From Amoebophilaceae bacterium UBA1467 (lineage in GTDB: Bacteria > Bacteroidota > Bacteroidia > Cytophagales > Amoebophilaceae): a DNA stretch of 10,407 nucleotides. The position numbers were made by a program, and so were the translations under genes. Each line of letters opens with the position of its first letter. Position 1 is the first letter of the stretch. Below, in pieces: positions 1 to 5,784 of the stretch. Under the pieces are notes generated by a model, which worked only from the letters and a program-made list of their open reading frames with translations, searched no databases and was not told where the DNA came from. The DNA lies in assembly GCA_002325615.1 (NCBI GenBank), contig DCSL01000024.1:1652-12058 (forward strand). Direction: 5' to 3'.

Positions 1-963
1 GAGGCCAAAGACAACCGTGTTTTTGCGAAAATTAACACTGAGGGGAACCCCTCACTGTCTTACTTCAGTTTTACCGTCCAACAACTACCTAGTGCGCTAG
101 CAATACAAAAGTCGCAACTAAAAAAGGGGATGGTCATAGGCCCTGTCCAAGAAGGCAATGTCCACAAACTTTACAAAGTAGCAGCCATCAACCCACAAGC
201 AGCCAAGCAATACGAAATTGCGGTCATTGAAAAACAGTTAGTGCCAGGTGACCTGGCCCGCGATCGGCTATTTAGGAAAGCGGATTACTGTGCCAGTACC
301 GTCAAGAACGCAACGGAATTAGAAACGTATGCTGCGCAAGAAGCATTACAGTTGTATGAGGTCCAAGTAGGCAAAAATGATGAGCAAGTAGGCCCCTTAA
401 CTCAGGCCCGAGAGCTGGTTCGATGGCTCTACAATGATGCTGCTGTGGGACACGTATCCCCTGTCTTTGAGCTAGACAACGAGTATGTGGTGGCTGTCAT
501 GACTAACCACGTACCCCCAGGTACCGCCCCGCTGGTGCAAGTGCGCGACGAAATTGCTCTTAAGGTGAGAAACAACCACAAAGCCGACGCCATCATGGCC
601 GAGTTGCAGCAGCTCAGCGGAACGACCCTAGAAGAAAAAGCTATCCAATACGGCCATGGGGCTAGGCTTCTAGAAGTCAAGAAGTTACGTTTTGAAGACG
701 ACACCCTCCCAGGTGCTGGCATGGCACGGCAGGCTGTGGGTACTGCTTTTGCACTACAACCTGGGGCACAGGCTACAGTGGCTGATGACAATGGCGTTCT
801 GGTCGTAGAAGCAGTTGCCAAAAACATGGTGGCAGCTTTAGAAGATGTAACAACCCACCAGCAGAGTTTAAGACAGTTGGCAAAAATTAAGCAGCCCTAT
901 GACGTCCTACAGGCCCTAGAAGCATTGGCCCAAATCAAAGACCATAGACACAAGTTTTATTAA
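1..963 (+). CDS. ppiD: PpiD/SurA-like peptidylprolyl isomerase, C-terminal part (5' end outside window)
   Basis: The frame is open from the first base and ends at TAA 961-963, giving 320 residues with no start, so the gene begins upstream. The sequence resembles the C-terminal half of the Bacteroidota PpiD-like proteins (about 700 residues in full, SurA-type N-terminal domain plus parvulin domain), which fold outer-membrane and periplasmic proteins while anchored to the inner membrane. Telling stretches are LKKGMVIGPVQEG (residues 40-52), with the lead-in typical of these chaperones, and a segment around residues 140-166 containing VRWLYND and PVFELDNEYVVAV, followed by VRDEIALKVRN. The membrane anchor and the SurA-like N-terminus are not in the window. 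ATG 130 is an internal methionine, not the start, because homology-like sequence continues upstream of it. No gene follows for 421 bases, so this is probably the end of its transcription unit. Family assignment is by recollection of conserved patterns, not by alignment. Confidence 0.75.
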   Translation, partial: EAKDNRVFAKINTEGNPSLSYFSFTVQQLPSALAIQKSQLKKGMVIGPVQEGNVHKLYKVAAINPQAAKQYEIAVIEKQLVPGDLARDRLFRKADYCASTVKNATELETYAAQEALQLYEVQVGKNDEQVGPLTQARELVRWLYNDAAVGHVSPVFELDNEYVVAVMTNHVPPGTAPLVQVRDEIALKVRNNHKADAIMAELQQLSGTTLEEKAIQYGHGARLLEVKKLRFEDDTLPGAGMARQAVGTAFALQPGAQATVADDNGVLVVEAVAKNMVAALEDVTTHQQSLRQLAKIKQPYDVLQALEALAQIKDHRHKFY

Positions 964-1384
964 TTGACTTATTCAAGTAAAGTTCCCCTTGACCAAATCC
1001 GGAAATACCTTTTAAACACTAATGCTAGATTGACGCACTCCATCAGAATCGACCAATGCTCTTTGTACCAAGCAATTGCAAACTTTTTCCAAAGGCTAGT
1101 GTCACCTTCGGAAAATTTCGTAAAGAAATCTGCAGGAACAGGGCGTTAAGACCCATCTACTGTTGGAGGCCCAAAGGGTCGGGTCGAGATGAGGTAGCCC
1201 TGGGGCAAGGATTTTAGAAATTTTTCAGCAGCAGCTGATTCTTCCACCCACTTTTTTCATCCCAGGAAAAAAGTGGAGCCTTGCCAGCGAGGCAACAGGC
1301 TTTGATGAAGGACGACTAACTTATCCAAATAAAAGTGGCAATGCCAAGTAATTGCTATCAATCAGTAAATCACACAACCGCCCA
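964..1384. other. 421-base intergenic region, possible structured RNA or decayed sequence
   Basis: No convincing gene is present. A 61-codon open frame runs from a TTG directly after the ppiD stop (964) to TAA 1147-1149, but it has no recognisable motif and no ATG start. The second half is rich in complementary segments. Domain A: 1139-1144 (cagggc) pairs with 1197-1202, 1154-1158 (catct) with 1187-1191, and 1168-1172 with 1176-1180 around an AAA loop. Domain B: 1204-1210 (ggcaagg) pairs with 1279-1285, enclosing a small hairpin (1225-1229 with 1234-1238) and a perfect 11-bp hairpin (1248-1276). The conserved cores I know for RNase P RNA, SRP RNA and tmRNA are absent. It may be an unclassified small RNA, a leader of the helicase gene, a multicopy intergenic repeat or a gene relic. 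The pairings were found by eye and no energy was computed. Confidence 0.4.
1248..1276. repeat. perfect 11-bp inverted repeat with 7-base loop
   Basis: The left arm ccacttttttc (1248-1258) is exactly complementary to the right arm gaaaaaagtgg (1266-1276), with loop atcccag. No T-run follows on either strand, and the stem is A/T-rich in the middle with GC-containing ends, so it does not match a classical intrinsic terminator. It sits within a longer complementary pair (1204-1210 with 1279-1285), which suggests a larger folded unit. It could still act as an atypical terminator for the upstream ppiD gene or as an mRNA-stabilising element. Confidence 0.7.
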
Positions 1385-3643
1385 ATGGACTTGTCTTATC
1401 TCAACAAAGCACAGCAAGAAGCCGTCACTAGTACAGAAGGGCAATACATGGTTATTGCCGGGGCTGGCTCAGGAAAAACTAGCGTCCTGACGCACCGCAT
1501 TGCCTATCTATTGGGAGAAAAAAACAGCCCCCCCTTCAACATCCTAGCCCTGACTTTTACCAACAAAGCAGCCAATGAAATGCGCCAACGTATCGAAAAG
1601 ATGGTCGGTCCGGCTGCCAAGAGCCTCTGGCTGGGGACCTTTCACAGCATCTTCTTAAGAATCTTGCGCAAAGAAGCAGCCCGCCTAGGCTATCCCCGCA
1701 ACTTCACCATCTATGACACCGACGACAGCAGATCTTTGCTTCGGTCGATCGTCAAAGAGATGAATTTAGATGACGAGGTGTACAAGCCCAATGTTTTGTT
1801 CGCCCGCATTTCTAGTGCCAAAAATTGCCTGATCACTGCCCAGGCGTATGCCCGTAATACCCTCTACCAAACAGATGATGAAATAGCCCGAAAACCTCGC
1901 ATGGGGGAAGTATTTCTTAAGTATGCCAGCCGGTGCTTCAAGGCGGGAGTGATGGATTTTGACGACTTACTCCTCAATACCTACCAGCTTTTTAGCCAAT
2001 ACCTCGAGGTACTCTGCAAGTACCAGGAGTACTTTCGGTACATCCTGATCGATGAGTTCCAAGACACTAACATAGCCCAATACACCATTGTCAAAGACCT
2101 TGCTATGCTGCACAAAAATATCTGCGTTGTAGGCGACGACGCCCAGAGTATCTATGCATTCCGCGGCGCAGACATACGCAACATCCTCAATTTTGAGAAG
2201 GACTACCCAGCTCTGAACATCATCAAGCTGGAGCAGAACTATCGCTCTACTCAGAACATTGTCCATGCCGCCAATTCCATCATCAGCCACAACAAAGCAC
2301 AGCTGCAGAAAGAAATTTGGACAAACAACGATAGGGGTGAACCCTTGGGTCTGATCAGGGCTGCTACCGATGCCGAAGAAGGTCGGCTGGTGGCCACCTC
2401 TATTTTTGAAGCCAGAGTCAATCAAAAGCTCTATAACAAAGATTTTGCTATACTGTACCGTACCAACAGTCAGTCTAGGGCCATTGAAGAAGCATTGCGA
2501 AAAATGAACCTGTCGTACCGCATCGTTGGAGGCACGTCCTTCTACCAAAGAAGAGAAGTCAAAGACCTGCTGGCATACCTGCGCCTATTGATCAATCCCA
2601 ATGACGAAGAGGCCCTGAAGCGTGTTATCAACCTGCCCAAAAGGGGCATTGGCCTCGGCAGTATCGACAAAATGGTCTTAGGAGCTGCGGACCATGCCAT
2701 TCCTCTCTGGGAAGTCGTGTGCAATGCCTCCAATTTCCTGGGCGGTCGGGCAGGCAGCAACATTGAGGAATTTGCCACCATGATCCAGCAGATTGCCGCA
2801 GAATTGACCCAAAAAGATGCGTATGAAATTGCCAGCCACATGGCTAAGCGTTCTGGGTTGCTCAAAGAGTTGTACGAAGACAAAACTATAGAAGGGTTGG
2901 GACGGTATGAAAACGTGCAAGAGCTTTTAAACGGGATCAAAGAATTCACTACCAATACTGAAAATGAAGATGTAAGCTTGGCCGCCTTTTTACAAGAAGT
3001 GACCCTCCTGACCAGCGCTGATGAAGGATACCAGGAGCATACAGACAAAATCACGCTAATGACTATCCATGCCGCCAAAGGGCTTGAATTTGCGTACGTC
3101 TACGTTGTAGGTATGGAAGAAACACTGTTCCCCTCACAGCTGATGCTAGAGAGTCAAGCCGACCTGGAAGAAGAACGCCGCCTCTTTTACGTAGCTGTGA
3201 CCCGTGCGCGACAAAAAATTTTCTTGACCTATGCCTTGAGCAGATATCGTTTTGGCCGGCTCAAGCACTGCGAACCCAGCCGCTTCCTTGCAGAAATTGA
3301 ACCAGCTTACTTGCAAACCAGTGGGCAGCATCGCTCGAAGGCTACTGACAATCCTAGCTATGCCCATCGGCTGCTGCACAGCATTGTCAAAAATCGGCAG
3401 CAGTCCCCCCAGAACGCACGCTCTACAGTACCTGCTGACTTCCATCCCAGCGACACGACCCACATCGCGGTGGGCATGCAGGTAACCCATCCCAAATTTG
3501 GTCGGGGTACGGTACTCCAGCTAGATGCATCAGGCCCTGGCCGCAAGGCCAAGATCGATTTCGCTGACTTTGGGGAAAAGACTTTATTGCTTAGCTTCGC
3601 CAAGCTTGAAATTCTTGGCTCGCTTTCTGCACAACCAACCTAA
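1385..3643 (+). CDS. uvrD: UvrD/PcrA-type ATP-dependent 3'-5' DNA helicase
   Basis: A 752-residue superfamily 1A helicase, which unwinds DNA in nucleotide-excision and mismatch repair and displaces proteins such as RecA or RNA polymerase. All canonical motifs are visible: Q motif LNKAQQEAV (6-14), Walker A AGAGSGKT (25-32), Ia LTFTNKAANEM (56-66), Ib GTFHSI (84-89), II LIDEFQDT (221-228), III GDDAQSIYAFRGAD (250-263), IV EQNYRST (283-289), V TIHAAKGLEF (560-569) and VI EEERRLFYVAVTRA (595-608). The C-terminus (about 696-745, VGMQVTHPKFGRGTV) matches the Tudor-like PcrA/UvrD tail. I chose ATG 1385, which places the Q motif at the normal distance from the N-terminus; an in-frame TTG at 1352 would add 11 unlikely residues. 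No Shine-Dalgarno sequence is evident. Length is normal for the family. Codons CCC-CCC and GAA-AAA-AAC (1516-1534) hold A7 and C7 runs. Whether it is UvrD or PcrA by function cannot be told here; Rep is less likely given the tail. Confidence 0.95.
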   Translation: MDLSYLNKAQQEAVTSTEGQYMVIAGAGSGKTSVLTHRIAYLLGEKNSPPFNILALTFTNKAANEMRQRIEKMVGPAAKSLWLGTFHSIFLRILRKEAARLGYPRNFTIYDTDDSRSLLRSIVKEMNLDDEVYKPNVLFARISSAKNCLITAQAYARNTLYQTDDEIARKPRMGEVFLKYASRCFKAGVMDFDDLLLNTYQLFSQYLEVLCKYQEYFRYILIDEFQDTNIAQYTIVKDLAMLHKNICVVGDDAQSIYAFRGADIRNILNFEKDYPALNIIKLEQNYRSTQNIVHAANSIISHNKAQLQKEIWTNNDRGEPLGLIRAATDAEEGRLVATSIFEARVNQKLYNKDFAILYRTNSQSRAIEEALRKMNLSYRIVGGTSFYQRREVKDLLAYLRLLINPNDEEALKRVINLPKRGIGLGSIDKMVLGAADHAIPLWEVVCNASNFLGGRAGSNIEEFATMIQQIAAELTQKDAYEIASHMAKRSGLLKELYEDKTIEGLGRYENVQELLNGIKEFTTNTENEDVSLAAFLQEVTLLTSADEGYQEHTDKITLMTIHAAKGLEFAYVYVVGMEETLFPSQLMLESQADLEEERRLFYVAVTRARQKIFLTYALSRYRFGRLKHCEPSRFLAEIEPAYLQTSGQHRSKATDNPSYAHRLLHSIVKNRQQSPQNARSTVPADFHPSDTTHIAVGMQVTHPKFGRGTVLQLDASGPGRKAKIDFADFGEKTLLLSFAKLEILGSLSAQPT

Positions 3644-3675
3644 ACGCTTATTTTTGGCGTCTAAATACATTCTAT

Positions 3676-4296
3676 ATGTACGACTACAATGCTACCCGAA
3701 AGCCACTTATTTTAAAGGAGTACGGCAGAAATATTCAAAAGCTTGTAGAAGCCATGGATGCGATAGAGGACAAAGCTGAAAGAACGCTACACGCTCAGAG
3801 CATTTTGAAACTGATGGCGATACTAGACGCCAATAATAAGAATAGCGCAGAAAATATTCAAAAACGCTGGGATGATCTGTTTATCATTTCTGACTATACC
3901 TTGGATGTGGATAGCCCTTATCCGATGCCAGAAAAAGCTATACTTAATAAAAAAATGCAACGGCCATCATACACTAAAGAGCCCATCAAATTCAAAAACT
4001 ACGGCCGCAACATAGAACGCCTCATCCAAAAGGCAGTTCTTACAGAAGAGCAAGAAGAGCAAGAAAGAATGGTAATTGGCATTGTCAAGTTGATGAAAAA
4101 CTTCAGTAACGAGTGGAATAATGACAATGTAGATTGTGACACACTGCTAACTAATATCAAGTACTTGGCAGGCAATAAACTCACAGTTGACTTTGAGAAG
4201 CTCAAAGCACAGAATATCTTCTCCACAGTACATAGGGAGAAGAATAGAGGCACTAAAACGAACAGAAGTGCGGAAACAAGGCAAAAAGCATCGTGA
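3676..4296 (+). CDS. DUF4290 family protein (Bacteroidota murA neighbour)
   Basis: A 206-residue cytoplasmic protein of unknown function, with no signal peptide or membrane segment. The opening MYDYNATRKPLILKEYGRNI and the motif LDVDSPYP (76-83) are the hallmarks I associate with DUF4290, a Bacteroidota family commonly encoded just before murA. Two copies of one motif are visible: LKEYGRNIQKLV (13-24) and FKNYGRNIERLI (106-117), each followed at the same distance by a KLM triplet (45-47 and 138-140), so the two halves align at a fixed 93-residue offset. The C-terminus (about 187-206) is a hydrophilic basic tail without clear fold. The start ATG 3676 lies 32 bases after the helicase stop and follows an AT-rich leader. 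The stop TGA overlaps the GTG start of murA, implying translational coupling and a shared role or stoichiometry with cell-wall synthesis; that role is inference. Confidence 0.88.
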   Translation: MYDYNATRKPLILKEYGRNIQKLVEAMDAIEDKAERTLHAQSILKLMAILDANNKNSAENIQKRWDDLFIISDYTLDVDSPYPMPEKAILNKKMQRPSYTKEPIKFKNYGRNIERLIQKAVLTEEQEEQERMVIGIVKLMKNFSNEWNNDNVDCDTLLTNIKYLAGNKLTVDFEKLKAQNIFSTVHREKNRGTKTNRSAETRQKAS

Positions 4297-5600
4297 ATAC
4301 ATTTAGAATTCAGGGAGGCAAACCACTCCAAGGCACCATCACACCACAAGGGTCTAAAAATGAAGCGTTGCATGTAATTTGTGCTGTGTTACTTACCTCC
4401 TCCCCGGTCACCATCCACAATGTTCCTGATATAACCGACGTCCAAAAATTGATTGCCCTACTTAGAGTACTGGGCGTTGGCATAACACATCCTTCCAAGG
4501 GCACTTATCACTTCGACCCCTCTCATCTCAACATAGCTTCTATAGACACCGAAATGTTGAAGGAACATGCCTCTAAAATTAGAGGATCCGTGATGATTTT
4601 GGGCCCGCTGCTCGCACGTTTTGGGAAGGTTACAATACCCAGACCTGGAGGAGATAGAATAGGGAGAAGGCGACTAGACACACACTTTGTAGGAATGCTT
4701 AAGCTAGGAGCTACATGCTCTTATAATGACAAAGAGGATACCTACTTAGTTGAAGCCACAACACTGAAAGGCAATTATATCCTGCTGGATGAAACTTCCG
4801 TGACTGGAACAGCCAATCTCATCATGGCTGCTAGTCTAGCTGAAGGCACTACTACGCTTTATAATGCTGCCTGTGAACCCCACATTCAACAGTTGTGCAA
4901 GATGCTGGTACAAATGGGGGCCGAGATAGAAGGCATCGGCTCCAACCTACTTACCATTCACGGCGTTCAGGAGTTGCAGGGCGCTACCCACACCCTGCTC
5001 CCCGACATCATTGAAATTGGGAGCTTTATAGGGCTAGCTGCTATCACCATGGCCAACTTAACCATTAAAAATGTGTGTGTTGAGCAGCTAGGTCCTATCC
5101 CAGAAGGCTTCAGAAGGCTAGGCATTCAATTAGAAATCGAGCACGAAGATATTATCATGCGTCCCCAGGAGCATTATGAAATAGCAAAAGACCTGAACGG
5201 ATCACTTCCCACCATTGCTGATGCGGTCTGGCCAGGCTTTCCAACAGACCTGATCAGCATCATGCTCGTTGTAGCTATTCAAGCCAAAGGAACAGTACTC
5301 ATTCATCAAAAGATGTTTGAGAGCCGATTGTTTTTTGTAGACCAACTCATTGAGATGGGTGCTCAGCTCGTCTTATGCGATCCGCACCGGGCAAGTGTAA
5401 CGGGTCTCGATCGTGCCTATCCGCTCAGAGGCATCAAAATGACCTCGCCGGATATTCGGGCTGGGATTGCCCTTCTGATTGCTGCCCTTTCTGCAGAAGG
5501 TACAAGCATCATTGAAAATATAGGCCAAATTGATCGGGGCTATGAGATGATTGATACACGACTTAGAGCTTTGGGAGCAGTGATTGAAAGAATCAACTAA
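4293..5600 (+). CDS. murA: UDP-N-acetylglucosamine 1-carboxyvinyltransferase (MurA), Asp-type
   Basis: A 435-residue cytoplasmic enzyme that transfers enolpyruvate from PEP to UDP-GlcNAc, the first committed step of peptidoglycan synthesis. The family's N-terminal GSKNEAL (20-26) supplies the Lys22-Asn23 pair, WPGFPTDL (313-320) carries the conserved Asp (319; Asp305 in the E. coli enzyme), and SPDIRAG (385-391) plus the terminal IDRGYEMI (413-420) with its following LRALGA are typical EPSP-synthase-fold elements. The catalytic loop reads RPGGDRIGRRRLDTH (117-131): Asp121 (codon 4653-4655) replaces the Cys115 of E. coli. An Asp at this site is known from intrinsically fosfomycin-insensitive MurA enzymes such as those of Chlamydia and mycobacteria. 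The start is GTG 4293, overlapping the DUF4290 stop as GTGA. Length is normal and the frame intact, so the cell probably makes peptidoglycan or a precursor of it. Confidence 0.96.
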   Translation: MNTFRIQGGKPLQGTITPQGSKNEALHVICAVLLTSSPVTIHNVPDITDVQKLIALLRVLGVGITHPSKGTYHFDPSHLNIASIDTEMLKEHASKIRGSVMILGPLLARFGKVTIPRPGGDRIGRRRLDTHFVGMLKLGATCSYNDKEDTYLVEATTLKGNYILLDETSVTGTANLIMAASLAEGTTTLYNAACEPHIQQLCKMLVQMGAEIEGIGSNLLTIHGVQELQGATHTLLPDIIEIGSFIGLAAITMANLTIKNVCVEQLGPIPEGFRRLGIQLEIEHEDIIMRPQEHYEIAKDLNGSLPTIADAVWPGFPTDLISIMLVVAIQAKGTVLIHQKMFESRLFFVDQLIEMGAQLVLCDPHRASVTGLDRAYPLRGIKMTSPDIRAGIALLIAALSAEGTSIIENIGQIDRGYEMIDTRLRALGAVIERIN

Positions 5601-5784
5601 AATAAAAACACACTATACGCGCCCAAAAGAGTGGGCAGAGATTACCCTATATTCTCTTTTTAAAGTTGGGCAGGAGCAGCTAACTTGGAGATCATTGGCA
5701 TCTTGGTTTGGCAAAATTAACAGATCAATCATTTCTCTCCCTTTTGTAGAACTGATGCCATCAAAGATCAAATAATATAAAAAC
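5601..5784. other. murA-dnaA intergenic region / dnaA leader
   Basis: This 184-base gap holds the presumed dnaA control region. No DnaA box (TTATNCACA) is visible on either strand. An open frame from TTG 5584, inside the end of murA, runs to TAA 5773-5775 (63 codons, including WAEITLYSLF and WRSLASWFGKI); it has no ATG start and matches nothing I recognise, so I do not call it a gene, though a small peptide or a decayed fragment is possible. A weak 5-bp hairpin (5621-5625 with 5632-5636) lies near the murA stop. A longer imperfect inverted repeat pairs 5696-5702 (tggcatc) with 5754-5760 (gatgcca). Bases just before the dnaA start are A-rich, typical of Bacteroidota initiation regions. Confidence 0.45.
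5689..5770 (+). repeat. three AGATCA direct repeats upstream of dnaA
   Basis: The hexamer AGATCA occurs at 5689-5694, 5722-5727 and 5765-5770, followed by T or A each time, with start-to-start spacings of 33 and 43 bases (near three and four helical turns). All lie in the last 96 bases before the dnaA start. They could be protein-binding sites for autoregulation, but the observation is post hoc and chance is not excluded. Confidence 0.3.

Noticed and set aside
429..827. 132-codon minus-strand frame in ppiD
   Set aside because: Ser/Thr/Pro-rich shadow of the sense gene with no family resemblance.
1248..1276. Intrinsic terminator for ppiD
   Set aside because: The hairpin is perfect but no T-run follows on either strand, so I list it only as an inverted repeat.
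1321..1330. DnaA box at ttatccaaat
   Set aside because: One mismatch to TTATCCACA, single, and far from dnaA; a lone near-match is expected by chance.
964..1384. RNase P RNA, SRP RNA or tmRNA in the large gap
   Set aside because: The conserved RNase P (GAGGAAAGTCC), SRP (GGTCAGGTCCGGAAGG) and tmRNA start motifs are not present on either strand.
1352..1384. TTG 1352 as the helicase start
   Set aside because: It adds 11 residues without family support; ATG 1385 gives the normal distance to the Q motif.
1967..3603. Long minus-strand open frames inside the helicase gene
   Set aside because: They overlap a fully motif-complete gene, have no recognisable motifs and reflect its codon composition.
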